From Bryobacteraceae bacterium (lineage in GTDB: Bacteria > Acidobacteriota > Terriglobia > Bryobacterales > Bryobacteraceae): a stretch of DNA of 64,000 nt. Every line of letters begins with the position of its first letter. The first letter of the stretch is position 1. The stretch lies in the NCBI GenBank assembly GCA_019752335.1, contig JAIEMJ010000026.1, positions 1 through 64,000 of the forward strand. The letters are read 5' to 3'. The translations under genes were made by a program, and so were the position numbers. The notes beneath the pieces are model-generated. The model did not search any database, was not told the origin of the DNA, and saw nothing but the letters and a program-made list of their open reading frames with translations. This document shows positions 24,848 through 33,801 of this stretch, one piece after another.

Positions 24848-24892
24848 ACCTTCACCAGAGGGTCTGTTTATTTCCTCTGGGAAGGTGGAGCA
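24848..24892 (+). promoter_or_regulatory. Hairpin that overlaps the TonB-receptor ribosome binding site
   Basis: ACCTTC-A-CCAGAGG (24848-24861) pairs with CCTCTGG-GAAGGT (24874-24886): 13 pairs with one bulged A and a 12-nt loop. The 3' arm contains part of the Shine-Dalgarno AAGGTGGAG (24882-24890), which lies directly before ATG 24892. Folding would hide part of the ribosome binding site, so translation may be controlled by a protein, small RNA, temperature or ligand. Confidence 0.6.
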
Positions 24893-27800
24893 TGGTCTCG
24901 AAAAAGGTTCTCCAATTTACGCTCGCTGCATTACTGGTAACTGGCTTGGCTTCCGGCCAAGCCATTACCGGGGAAATTCTCGGCACTGTTGCTGACGGTT
25001 CTGGCGCGGCCATTGCCGATGCCAAAGTTACGGTCCGCAACTTACAAACGAACATACGCAAGGAAGCGGCTACCAGCCCGGAAGGCACCTTTCGGATTCT
25101 GCAACTGCCGTTTGGCTCGTTTGAAGTGACGGTGGAGAAAACCGGCTTCTCCCGCTATCTGCAGCCCAGCGTCCAACTGGCGTTGAATCAGCGCGCGGAG
25201 TTAAAGATCACTCTGCAGGTAGCGTCGGCTTCGGAGAGTGTCACCGTGGAAACACAGTCGCCGGTGATCAATACGACGAACGCCGAGATCGCCACGAACT
25301 TCGACGCCAAGCGGATTTCCGAGTTACCGCTTTCGACAAATCGCAATATCCTCAATTTGGCGGCGTCGGTGCCCGGCGTGAGCGTGATTAGTTCGGGCAA
25401 TAGCTCTTTCGGGGCCCAAGGTAACCAGGGTACGGAAAACTCGTCAACGGCTTTCTCCGTCAATGGCAATCGCCTGCGGTCGAACTCCTTCCTGATCGAC
25501 GGGCAGGATTCCTACTACGGCTCTACCGGCGGCTTACTCCAAGGTTTGAATAATCCCGACATCATTGGCGAAGTCCGCATCATTACGAATCAATTCCTGC
25601 CCGAGTACGGCCGCGCGGCCGGCTCGGTGGTGAACATCGTTACCAAAGGCGGTGGCAATGCCCTGCATGGCTCCGCGTTTTGGTTCTACAACGGGAACCA
25701 GCTGAATGCGCGGGGCAACCTGGACAAGGCCGCCGGTTTTTCCGCCGCGCCTTTCCGCATCGAACACCAATATGGTGGCACCTTCGGCGGACCCGTAATC
25801 AAGGACAAGACCTTTTTCTTCGGCTCCGTGCAGCGTTGGACCACGCGCGTGCTGGGTTCCGGCAATACCATCAACGGCGCGCCGACCGAGCAAGGCCGGG
25901 CCGCTCTGGAATCGATCGCCGCTGGGCGCCCCACCGTACGCGCGCTGCTCGACAATCTGCCAGCCGGCGTGGCGAACGGCCAGGTAAAGTCGCTGGTTGT
26001 CGATGGCCGTACCATCATGGTGCCGCTGGGCAATATTACCGGAGCGGCCGCCGGCAAGTTTGACGACTGGCAATACTCCGGGCGTATCGACCATCGGTTT
26101 AACGACCGCCACAGCCTGATGGGCCGCTACATGGTGGACGACTCGACGTCTTCCGGGCAAGGCCAGGCTACGCCCAGCGGGCTCACCACGGTCGTGCCCC
26201 TGGCGTCGCGGTCCTTGATCGTGGGTTTGACGAGTTCGCTGCGGCCCACGGTGCTGAACGAGTTCCGCGTCTCCTACAATCGCTACGTGAACTCGACGAA
26301 CGCGGAGAATCCCAAGGTTGCCGAGCGCATTCCATCGATCGAGATTCCGGATCTCGGTTTGCGCCAATTCAACTCGGGCGCCGGCCGCACCGGCATTGGC
26401 CTGGCGGCGAATCTGCCGCAAGCCACCTTCGTCAATGGTTATCAGATTCAGAACGCCGTCTCCATCATTCGCGGCGCGCATTCGATGAAGTTCGGCATCG
26501 ACCTGCGGCGCCAGGAGCAGTTCGGAACCTTCCTGCCCCAACTGCGAGGACGCCTGGAATACGCGAACTTACAAGCCTTGGCTGAGGATCGCGCCACGGC
26601 CGCCCAAATCAACGCCCTGTTACCCGGCGCGCTCTCTACTCTCCGCTATCGCTACAACGACTACTTCTTTTTCCTGCAGGACGAATGGCGGCTGAAACCG
26701 AATTTCACCATTACCTATGGCGTGCGTTATGAGTCACCCGGTAACCCTTTCCAGAATCTGGCGGACCAGAATCAGAAGGTACTCGCGCTCAATAACAATA
26801 ACCCCGCTTATGCCTACGGACCCGTACCGAATCGCGACCGTAACAACTGGGCGCCTCGCTTTGGTTTTAATTACCGCTTCGGGAAGCACGATGGCGCGCT
26901 CGGCTTACTCACGGGCGATGGCAAGTTAGTCCTGCGCGGTGGTTACTCGCGCACCTACGACACGATGTTCGTGAACATCCCGCTGAATATTGGCAGTTCG
27001 TTCCCGTTTGTATTTGCGTACGACGTGCCGGTTGACCCAACCTTACCCGGGGCAGTCCGGCCGAATGCCTTCACCACGCTGGCCAACATCCGGGCCGGGC
27101 AGATTCCGACGGTGGCCAACCCCAATCTCCTGGTGCGCACCATCACCTCGAAGGACTTTCGCGCGCCGCTCTCGGAGCAAGCCTCCTTGCAGTTCCAACG
27201 CGAACTGCGCGGCGGTTGGGCCGCCACCGTGGGTTACGTCGGAACGAAGGGAACCGGCCTGCTCCAGTCGATTGACGGCAATGCTCCGGTTCTTGAGCAA
27301 AACGGGCGCCGCGTTGACCCCACGCGCGGCGTGATTCGGGAACGTTGTAACTGCACCTCGTCTACTTATCACTCCTTGCAAACCAGCCTCGAGAAGCGCC
27401 TCTCGCGGAACTTCTCGGTGGCCACTCACTACACCTGGAGCAGTTTCATCGATGGCGCCAGCGAAGTATTCAATCCTTCGGCGCGCGGCGAAATCGCCTT
27501 TCCCCAGGATCCTACCAACCGCAACTTAGATCGCGGGCGTTCCACCTATGACCGGCCGCATCGCCTCTCGACGAACGGTGTCTTCGAACTTCCCTGGATG
27601 AGCGCGCAGAAAGGAACTCTGGGGCGGCTCCTGGGCGGCTGGCAGGTGAGTGGCTTTCTCACCTTCCAATCTGGCGCGCCCTTCACGGCCCTGAATGGCT
27701 CTGATCCCCGCGGCCGCACCGCGGGCAACGTGGTCGGCACGCCCACGCGGCCGGACCTCAACACGAACCTCAAGCTTTCGACCATGACGGTGCGGGAAAT

Positions 27801-28104
27801 TCAAGCCGCTGGCGGCGGCGCGCTCTTCCGGCCCATTACCGGCGCCCACCCCACCGGCGTGGGCAACGCCGGCCGCAACATCCTGCGTGCCGACGGACTG
27901 AATCGCCTGGATTTAGGCATCATCAAAAACGTGCGAGTTCGTGAGGGCCGCACCCTGCAGTTCCATGCGAATTTTTTCAATACCACCAACACCCGCGACT
28001 GGGGCATTCCCGACGCTGTGGTCACTTCGCCGAGCTTCCTACTCGAAGGTCCCACCGACGGCGGGAACCGGCGCATTCTACTGGGTCTGCGCTTCGCTTT
28101 CTAA
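24892..28104 (+). CDS. TonB-dependent receptor with N-terminal carboxypeptidase-regulatory domain (Oar-like)
   Basis: A 1070-residue outer membrane transporter. A signal peptide (FTLAALLVTGLASGQ) is followed by a carboxypeptidase-D regulatory-like beta-sandwich (about 24-110, GEILGTVADGSGAAIADAKV). The plug comes next (about 130-230; LPLSTNRNILNLAASVPGV and AGSVVNIVTKGG), then a long 22-strand barrel that ends with terminal Phe in ILLGLRFAF. This architecture is greatly expanded in acidobacteria and is thought to import sugars or polymer fragments. No SusD-like partner is present. Its ribosome binding site lies in a hairpin. It stands alone between an envelope gene and the propeller/MoaD pair. 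Confidence 0.93.
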   Translation: MVSKKVLQFTLAALLVTGLASGQAITGEILGTVADGSGAAIADAKVTVRNLQTNIRKEAATSPEGTFRILQLPFGSFEVTVEKTGFSRYLQPSVQLALNQRAELKITLQVASASESVTVETQSPVINTTNAEIATNFDAKRISELPLSTNRNILNLAASVPGVSVISSGNSSFGAQGNQGTENSSTAFSVNGNRLRSNSFLIDGQDSYYGSTGGLLQGLNNPDIIGEVRIITNQFLPEYGRAAGSVVNIVTKGGGNALHGSAFWFYNGNQLNARGNLDKAAGFSAAPFRIEHQYGGTFGGPVIKDKTFFFGSVQRWTTRVLGSGNTINGAPTEQGRAALESIAAGRPTVRALLDNLPAGVANGQVKSLVVDGRTIMVPLGNITGAAAGKFDDWQYSGRIDHRFNDRHSLMGRYMVDDSTSSGQGQATPSGLTTVVPLASRSLIVGLTSSLRPTVLNEFRVSYNRYVNSTNAENPKVAERIPSIEIPDLGLRQFNSGAGRTGIGLAANLPQATFVNGYQIQNAVSIIRGAHSMKFGIDLRRQEQFGTFLPQLRGRLEYANLQALAEDRATAAQINALLPGALSTLRYRYNDYFFFLQDEWRLKPNFTITYGVRYESPGNPFQNLADQNQKVLALNNNNPAYAYGPVPNRDRNNWAPRFGFNYRFGKHDGALGLLTGDGKLVLRGGYSRTYDTMFVNIPLNIGSSFPFVFAYDVPVDPTLPGAVRPNAFTTLANIRAGQIPTVANPNLLVRTITSKDFRAPLSEQASLQFQRELRGGWAATVGYVGTKGTGLLQSIDGNAPVLEQNGRRVDPTRGVIRERCNCTSSTYHSLQTSLEKRLSRNFSVATHYTWSSFIDGASEVFNPSARGEIAFPQDPTNRNLDRGRSTYDRPHRLSTNGVFELPWMSAQKGTLGRLLGGWQVSGFLTFQSGAPFTALNGSDPRGRTAGNVVGTPTRPDLNTNLKLSTMTVREIQAAGGGALFRPITGAHPTGVGNAGRNILRADGLNRLDLGIIKNVRVREGRTLQFHANFFNTTNTRDWGIPDAVVTSPSFLLEGPTDGGNRRILLGLRFAF

Positions 28105-28144
28105 CGAATTGTGTTAGCCTAATTCGCCAGGAGGGCCGGGAAAC

Positions 28145-29263
28145 ATGGCGAAGCGCGTACGCGTGCTGGTCGGTACTAAAAAGGGCGCTTTTCTCATCGA
28201 CAGCGATGCCCAACGGCGCGATTGGAAGATCACGGGGCCGCTCTTCGGCGGTTGGGAGATCTACCACCTCACCGGCTCCTCAGCCGACCCGAACCGGCTG
28301 TACGCGTCCCAGTCCAGCGGTTGGTTCGGACAGATGATCCAGCGCTCGGACGACGGCGGCGAGACCTGGAACCCCGTGGGAAACGAGTTCAGCTACCTCG
28401 GCGCCACGGGTACCCATCAGTGGTACGACGGCAAGCCCCATCCCTGGGAGTTCAAACGCGTGTGGCATTTGGAGCCTTCCCACTCTGATCCGGACACCGT
28501 CTACGCCGGCGTCGAGGACGCGGCCATCTTCAAAACTGTCGATGGCGGCAAGAGTTGGGCAGAGTTGCCCGGCCTGCGCCAGCATGGATCGGGCGACCGC
28601 TGGCAACCGGGCGCCGGTGGCATGTGCCTCCACACGATCCTGATCGATCCGGTGGACCCGCAACGCCTTTACGTAGCCATCTCGGCGGCCGGCGCCTTTC
28701 GCAGCGTCGACGGCGGCGCCACCTGGACGCCCATCAATCAGGGTTTGCGCTCCCAATACATTCCTGACCCCACAGCCGATGTCGGCCATTGCGTCCATCG
28801 CATCGCTCTCCACCCGTCCCGGCCGCAAACGCTCTTCATGCAGAAACACTGGGACGTGATGCGCTCCGACAACGGCGGTGACACCTGGCGCGAAGTCAGC
28901 GGCAACCTGCCGACTGACTTCGGCTTCCCCATTCAAATCCACGCCCATGAGCCGGAGACGATTTACGTCGTGCCCATCCTCAGCGACTCCCTGCACTACC
29001 CGCCTGACGGCAAACTGCGCGTCTACCGCAGCCGCACCGGCGGCGAAGAGTGGGAAGCGCTCACCAATGGACTCCCGCAGCAGGATTGCTACGTCAACAT
29101 CCTGCGCGAGGCCATGGCCGGCGACCAACTCGACGCCTGCGGTATTTACTTCGGCACAACGGGCGGCCAGGTCTACGCTTCGGCCGACGCGGGCGACCAT
29201 TGGATGGCCATCGCGACGAACCTGCCGCCGGTACTCTCGGTGGAAGTGCAAACGCTGGGATGA
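28145..29263 (+). CDS. BNR/WD40-like beta-propeller protein
   Basis: A 372-residue protein with at least six Asp-box/BNR repeats: [54 protein letters not shown]. No signal peptide is visible ([18 protein letters not shown]), so it is probably cytoplasmic, unlike classical sialidases and sortilins with similar repeats. No sialidase catalytic residues are recognisable. The stop overlaps the start of the MoaD-like gene (ATGA). BNR proteins adjacent to MoaD/ThiS-like genes recur in several phyla as I recall, suggesting a shared but unresolved function. Start ATG 28145 has GGAGGGCCGGG upstream. Confidence 0.87.
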   Translation: MAKRVRVLVGTKKGAFLIDSDAQRRDWKITGPLFGGWEIYHLTGSSADPNRLYASQSSGWFGQMIQRSDDGGETWNPVGNEFSYLGATGTHQWYDGKPHPWEFKRVWHLEPSHSDPDTVYAGVEDAAIFKTVDGGKSWAELPGLRQHGSGDRWQPGAGGMCLHTILIDPVDPQRLYVAISAAGAFRSVDGGATWTPINQGLRSQYIPDPTADVGHCVHRIALHPSRPQTLFMQKHWDVMRSDNGGDTWREVSGNLPTDFGFPIQIHAHEPETIYVVPILSDSLHYPPDGKLRVYRSRTGGEEWEALTNGLPQQDCYVNILREAMAGDQLDACGIYFGTTGGQVYASADAGDHWMAIATNLPPVLSVEVQTLG

Positions 29264-29559
29264 TCGTCCGTGTGGCGCTGCCGGCTCATCTGCGTACCAT
29301 CGCCCGGGTGAGCGGTGAGGTGGAGCTAGAGGTCGCGGGCGGGTGTACGATCGCCGGCGTGCTCGACGCGCTGGAGGCGCGTTTTCCGGCCCTCAGGGGC
29401 ACCATCCGCGACCACGGGACGCGCGAACGGCGTCCTTTCATCCGCTTCTTCGTCTGCGCCGAGGACTGGTCCCACCACGCGCCGGACTCCGAATTGCCAG
29501 AGCCAGTCCGCGCAGGCCGCGAGCCGTTCCTGGTGATCGGCGCCATCGCCGGAGGCTAA
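29260..29559 (+). CDS. MoaD/ThiS-family ubiquitin-like sulfur carrier
   Basis: A 99-residue beta-grasp protein ([35 protein letters not shown]) ending in the diglycine IAGG needed for adenylation and thiocarboxylation. Known family members carry sulfur for molybdopterin, thiamin or siderophore synthesis, or are conjugated to proteins. No moaE, moeB or thi gene is nearby. The start overlaps the propeller gene by 4 bp, so the two are translationally coupled. A role in modifying, or being loaded by, the propeller protein is a hypothesis. Confidence 0.85.
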   Translation: MIVRVALPAHLRTIARVSGEVELEVAGGCTIAGVLDALEARFPALRGTIRDHGTRERRPFIRFFVCAEDWSHHAPDSELPEPVRAGREPFLVIGAIAGG

Positions 29560-29606
29560 GTTAGCTAGAGCGCCCCTTGACTTCACCCAGTTGGGACCCC
29601 TCCAGC

Positions 29607-29625
29607 CCACCTCGTAAAGAGGTGG
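29607..29625. terminator. Hairpin between convergent genes
   Basis: CCACCTC (29607-29613) pairs with GAGGTGG (29619-29625) around the loop GTAAA. It lies between the MoaD-like gene and the convergent methyltransferase gene. No U-run follows in either direction. Confidence 0.45.
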
Positions 29626-29665
29626 CACAGTTGCCGTTTTCATGTCAGCGAAGAGCCAGCAAAAG

Positions 29666-30409
29666 CTAGGGTTTCTGCGCAATCAGCTTCACCATCCGCA
29701 ACTCCTTTTGCGCCCATTCATGCCAACTCAAGCCATCCTCATACTTCAGGATCCGAAAACCATCAAGGATCTGGAGTAGCTCTCGCGTGTCGTACTCAAA
29801 CGGTGCACTTCCTGCGTTTTTGTGGCCGCATTCCACAACGACGATGCCACCTGGCTTAAGCGCCTGCCGAACTCGATAGATACTTCGCTTTTCCAGCGGG
29901 TAGAGGATCGCTATGAGGTCCCATTGCGCGGTGCCGAAGTCGAATTCTTCATCGGCCGCCAGGACGGCCTCAATTCTTAGGCCGCTCTGCGCGGCCTGGC
30001 GGCGGGCCTGACGAAGGCCCACGTCCGAAACGTCAAACCCAGTCACCTGCCATCCCAATCGAGCAAGGGCTATGGAGTTGCGCCCTTGGCCCATTCCGAC
30101 ATCAAGGGCGCGGCCGGGGCGACGTCCCTTCACTGCCTCCAGCAGCAGACGGTTGGGTCGGGTTTCGAACTTGGGCATCTGCGCGTAGATTGGGTCATAC
30201 AGGGTTGCTTCGTCATGCGCGGAGATAACATGGATACTCTTTTCGACTTGTCTTTGGCTAAGGCCGGAAGCTCTCAGTTGGGCGGCGTATCTTTCGATGG
30301 CCTTCTCCCAGGCCAGATGGGCATTCCCGGGAGACTTGCGCCAACGGCAGAACTGCTCGTAGTCGCCGGCGGCTGAGAGCCAAAGCACCAGCCAGCAGAG
30401 TGAGCGCAT
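29666..30409 (-). CDS. SAM-dependent methyltransferase with signal-like N-terminus
   Basis: A 247-residue class I methyltransferase. Motif I is LDVGMGQGR (102-110), followed by the acidic strand FDVSDVGLRQA and the motif KPGGIVVVECGH. Residues 1-16 (MRSLCWLVLWLSAAGDY) look like a signal peptide, and the following segment (EQFCRWRKSPGNAHLAWEKA) is not part of the usual fold. Export of an enzyme that needs cytoplasmic SAM would be odd, so either the start is downstream or it is membrane-anchored facing inside. It follows the TlpA-like gene with 2 bp between stop and start. The substrate is unknown. Confidence 0.82.
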   Translation of the reverse strand: MRSLCWLVLWLSAAGDYEQFCRWRKSPGNAHLAWEKAIERYAAQLRASGLSQRQVEKSIHVISAHDEATLYDPIYAQMPKFETRPNRLLLEAVKGRRPGRALDVGMGQGRNSIALARLGWQVTGFDVSDVGLRQARRQAAQSGLRIEAVLAADEEFDFGTAQWDLIAILYPLEKRSIYRVRQALKPGGIVVVECGHKNAGSAPFEYDTRELLQILDGFRILKYEDGLSWHEWAQKELRMVKLIAQKP

Positions 30410-30411
30410 CG

Positions 30412-30930
30412 CTAGCGGACGCTCCTGGCCAACCCGGCGATATCCGCGAGGATTTGCGGGTCCATCCAGTCGCGTTCCGCGATGTACTTACGGCGGACGC
30501 GTCCGGATCCATCGATGACGTAGGTCTCCGGCCAAGCGAACGTGCCGAACGAAGCGGAGACGCGCGCCTCGGCGTCGCGCGCCGTCAGGAAGGCCGGACG
30601 GAGTTTCTGCAGGTAGCGACGGTAGGGCTCGGCATTCCCGTCGATGCTCACCGCGGCGACCACCACGCCCTCGCCGCGCATGGCTTGCGCGAAGCGGTGG
30701 AGGCTCGGCATCTCCCGGAGGCAGGGCGGGCACCAGGAGGCCCAGAAGTTCAGTACCAGCAGCTTGCCGCCGAAGTCTCTTGGCCCGATGGTGGCGCCGC
30801 TATCCATGGTCAGGGCAAAGGCCGGCGCGGTCTCGCCGGTCTCGACGGGCACTTGCCGCAGGGTGCCGCGCAGCAAGAGACCGAACGTGGCGATGAGCAC
30901 GAGTTGGGCGCTGAGGATGAGCCGGGTCAT
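30412..30930 (-). CDS. TlpA/ResA-like membrane-anchored thioredoxin
   Basis: A 172-residue thiol-disulfide oxidoreductase. One N-terminal membrane helix (MTRLILSAQLVLIATFGLLL) anchors a periplasmic thioredoxin fold with active site WC67PPC70 (ASWCPPCLREMPSLHRF) and cis-proline in FAWPETYVIDGSGRV. Such proteins reduce cytochrome c cysteines before haem attachment or other exported disulfides. ATG 30930 is used; TTG 30957 would add nine residues. It is followed after 2 bp by the signal-bearing methyltransferase, so both may work outside the cytoplasm. Confidence 0.88.
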   Translation of the reverse strand: MTRLILSAQLVLIATFGLLLRGTLRQVPVETGETAPAFALTMDSGATIGPRDFGGKLLVLNFWASWCPPCLREMPSLHRFAQAMRGEGVVVAAVSIDGNAEPYRRYLQKLRPAFLTARDAEARVSASFGTFAWPETYVIDGSGRVRRKYIAERDWMDPQILADIAGLARSVR

Positions 30931-31037
30931 GGAGGACAAGACGGATACCGCTACCAATTTCTTCCCGAGGCAAACGGATCTGCATCAGTACCCCCAGGGC
31001 TGGCGTTGCGACCGATTCCCGCGTATCCTAACAAAGT

Positions 31038-31574
31038 TTGCCGCACGCCATCCGACCCTACGCCGCCCACGACCTCCACCCGCTGGTCAACCTCTGGTAC
31101 GACACCTGGCACGCCACCTTCGCCCCTCGCCGCCATCCCCGGCCGCTCGCCGCTTGGCGCGAACGCTTTCTTACCGACTACGTGCCGCATGCCGAAATCT
31201 GGCTCTCGCCCCGGCCTGATGGCACGCCCGCCGGCTTTCTGGTGCTGCTGCCCAATTGGATTGAACAACTCTTCGTCAGCCCGGCGGAGCAGCATCGTGG
31301 CATTGGACGGGCGCTGATTGCGTTAGCCCGTTTTCGCTATCCAAAGGGCTTGGCCCTCGATACGCCCGCGGACAATCATGCCGCCCGTGAGTTCTACCGC
31401 AACCGGGGCTTCGCCGCGCAGCAAGCCGGCTTCGATCCCGTCAACCAACGGCCGACACTACGCTACTCCTGGCCGGCGGTGGCGCGGGCGCGGGTGCCAT
31501 ATGTGACGGCCGCTACCAGTAACAGCCCCAGCAGGCTCATCGCCGCGCCCAGCCGTAGCGACACGGGCCGGTAA
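31038..31574 (+). CDS. GNAT-family N-acetyltransferase
   Basis: A 178-residue acetyltransferase. The acetyl-CoA pyrophosphate loop is QHRGIGRALIALAR, preceded by the strand IEQLFVSPAE. The C-terminal AAREFYRNRGFAAQQ is the typical tail motif. The substrate is not predictable. TTG 31038 gives MPHAIRPYAAHDLHPLVNLW, a normal GNAT start. The fold is complete by about residue 148 (LRYSW), so the last 30 residues, which overlap the 3' end of the convergent YfhO gene, may be a recent extension through a lost stop. Confidence 0.8.
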   Translation: MPHAIRPYAAHDLHPLVNLWYDTWHATFAPRRHPRPLAAWRERFLTDYVPHAEIWLSPRPDGTPAGFLVLLPNWIEQLFVSPAEQHRGIGRALIALARFRYPKGLALDTPADNHAAREFYRNRGFAAQQAGFDPVNQRPTLRYSWPAVARARVPYVTAATSNSPSRLIAAPSRSDTGR

Positions 31575-33712
31575 GCGAACTCCACCGTGTGTTCGCCGGC
31601 CGGTACCACCACGGCGCGCGCCACCCCGTAAGCGACGATCAGGTCAGCCGCTTTGCCGTCCACCGTCACCTGCCAGCCTGGATAATGCGTATCGCCCAAA
31701 ATCAGCACGCCCGCGCAGCCCATTTGGGCCGCGATCACCAGGTGCGATGGCACTTCCTGGCGAATGCGCACCCGATCTTCGGCACAGTTCGGACCAGGGA
31801 AGGGAACGGAGGGCGCCGGGCCCACGATGGTTACCGCTTGCCGCACTTGCTGCGGTATCATCCGGCCCATGGCGGCATCCAGGTCGCGGGCGTCTACGGG
31901 CAGCACGGTATGCACGGTCCACACGCGCGGATGCCAGCCCGCCAAGCGATAGACGTTTACGCCGCTCTTGCCTGGAAAGACGAGTTGTTCCTCCGCGTTA
32001 CGCGGCGCGCTGCCCACATAGTGCGTCACCGAGAAGATCTCGCGCCCCACGGCTGAGTTCGGATCCAGGCGCACCAGGTTCGTGGTCAGGCTGGCCAGAT
32101 AGCCGCCAAAATGCGAGATGCCATGCCAGTCGCCGAAGTTGTAGCCGATCTTCTGGCTATCTACCTCCACGCGCACGGGTTCGCTTAGGCTCTTGAGGTA
32201 AGCCGCGATGTCGTCGTGGTCGCCCGTCGCTGCCAGGAAGCGACCGCCGCCCGGGCGGTTCGCATTCGGCAATTCGTAGCCACTCACGTTCGCCAGTTCC
32301 AACAGACTCAGCCCGATCACCCCGGCCGCCAGATGCCGGGCCGCCAGTTCACCCGTCCGGTGCCAGGTGAAGAGCCCGGCGAGCAAAAGCGCCACCAGGG
32401 CCGTGATCATCGGCCGCTCGTCACTAAAGCTCTCCTTGCCGCGCACCATCCCCGTGACGAAGTAAGTGACGAACACCAGCGCCGCGACTCCCAACAGCAT
32501 GCGCCGGGCCGCCGGCAGCAGCCTCTCTTGCGAACTCATCCTGGCCAGGCCCGCCGAGGCCAACGCCGCTACCGCGAAGCCGAAGACGGCCATCGCCATG
32601 CCGGGCGACCGCGCTTTTTCCACCAACGGCGCCCAGGCGTAGAGGACTCCGTGCAGTAGGCTGTTCGGGCCCAAGGCCACCAGCAAACTCAAGAGTCCCA
32701 GTCCGCTGAGCCAGCGCACCCGCGCATCCTGCCGCCAGCCGCCGAAGAGTCCGAGCAGCGCCAAGGTCAGGCCTGCCGCGCCCACGAACGGAGGAAAGCT
32801 GCGGCTCAGGCCAGGGAAGACGGTGCCGAGCAGGGAGATGGGGAAGAGCGAATAGAGTTCGTGGACATGGTAAGAGACTTTGGTCTTCCAGTCGGCCGCC
32901 TCGGTCATGCCCACCCAGCGCTTGGCGAGCGGTCCGTATTCGGCTGCGGGGACCGTCTGCAGGGCCGAAATCAGTCCCATCACCGAGACGAAAAGGAGGA
33001 ACGGCCGTAGCAAGTGGAGGCCCTGCCGCAGGGCCAGCCACAGCCACGTGGCTAGCGCGGCGTAGGTGACAAAAGTGGGAATCTGGTGGTGCCCGGCGAG
33101 CCAGGAGAGCCCCAGCCAGAGCCCGGCCCAGGCCGCATGACGATTGGCCCGCTCCGGCTCGTCATGGATTTTGCAGAGATTCAGGAAGACGAGCGGCATC
33201 CAGATGGCTCCGTTGGCCATTTGCGGCCAGTCGATGTTGCCCACCGCTGCGCCGAACGCGAAAATACAGCCCCCCAAAATCGCGGCCGGCCGGAAGCGTC
33301 CGAGATAGAGGCAAAACCGATAGGCATTGAGCGCGGCAATCCAATGAAAGAGGATGAAAAACCAGTGCAGATAGCTGAGTCGCAGATGGCCGTTGCGCAA
33401 AGGGGTGAGAAACAATAGCCAGTTGAGGGGATAAGCCGCGCCAGGCTGCATCTGGCCCACCAGCGGCTGTCCACCCCATTGGTGGGGGTCCCAGGCCGGA
33501 AAGCGCCCGGCGTGCCACTCCCGGGCTTCAAAATTCCACCAGGGCAGGACTTGATTCGCGAGATCTGGCGAGTCCAGCCAGGTATATTGGTCGGTAGTGG
33601 TGAGCTTCCAATAGAAGAGGGTCGTGAGGAGGAAAAGCAGGACCGGGCCAGCCAGGGCGTGCGCCAGGGTTGCGCGGTTCAAACCAGACTGGTGCTTTTC
33701 AACCATGTTCAT
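31463..33712 (-). CDS. YfhO-family multi-spanning membrane protein
   Basis: A 749-residue protein with about 12-13 membrane helices, starting AHALAGPVLLFLLTTLFYW. The first periplasmic loop carries DSPDLANQVLPWWNF and AWDPHQWGGQPLVGQMQPG, typical of the YfhO/GT-C-like family and holding conserved acidic residues. A C-terminal periplasmic beta domain (YPGWQVTVDGKAADLIVAYG, PVSLRLG) precedes the last helix. In Firmicutes, relatives glycosylate teichoic acids; in acidobacteria function is unknown, with lipid-linked sugar transfer the best guess. It overlaps the GNAT gene by about 112 bp, tail to tail. ATG 33712. Confidence 0.87.
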   Translation of the reverse strand: MNMVEKHQSGLNRATLAHALAGPVLLFLLTTLFYWKLTTTDQYTWLDSPDLANQVLPWWNFEAREWHAGRFPAWDPHQWGGQPLVGQMQPGAAYPLNWLLFLTPLRNGHLRLSYLHWFFILFHWIAALNAYRFCLYLGRFRPAAILGGCIFAFGAAVGNIDWPQMANGAIWMPLVFLNLCKIHDEPERANRHAAWAGLWLGLSWLAGHHQIPTFVTYAALATWLWLALRQGLHLLRPFLLFVSVMGLISALQTVPAAEYGPLAKRWVGMTEAADWKTKVSYHVHELYSLFPISLLGTVFPGLSRSFPPFVGAAGLTLALLGLFGGWRQDARVRWLSGLGLLSLLVALGPNSLLHGVLYAWAPLVEKARSPGMAMAVFGFAVAALASAGLARMSSQERLLPAARRMLLGVAALVFVTYFVTGMVRGKESFSDERPMITALVALLLAGLFTWHRTGELAARHLAAGVIGLSLLELANVSGYELPNANRPGGGRFLAATGDHDDIAAYLKSLSEPVRVEVDSQKIGYNFGDWHGISHFGGYLASLTTNLVRLDPNSAVGREIFSVTHYVGSAPRNAEEQLVFPGKSGVNVYRLAGWHPRVWTVHTVLPVDARDLDAAMGRMIPQQVRQAVTIVGPAPSVPFPGPNCAEDRVRIRQEVPSHLVIAAQMGCAGVLILGDTHYPGWQVTVDGKAADLIVAYGVARAVVVPAGEHTVEFAYRPVSLRLGAAMSLLGLLLVAAVTYGTRARATAGQE

Positions 33713-33801
33713 GCTTGCTCAGTTTAGCGCAACTGTCCTCGAATCTTCTAGATAGCCTTTGGCGCGAGAATTGCAACGACGATGGCGTAAGAAGGAGTAC
33801 G

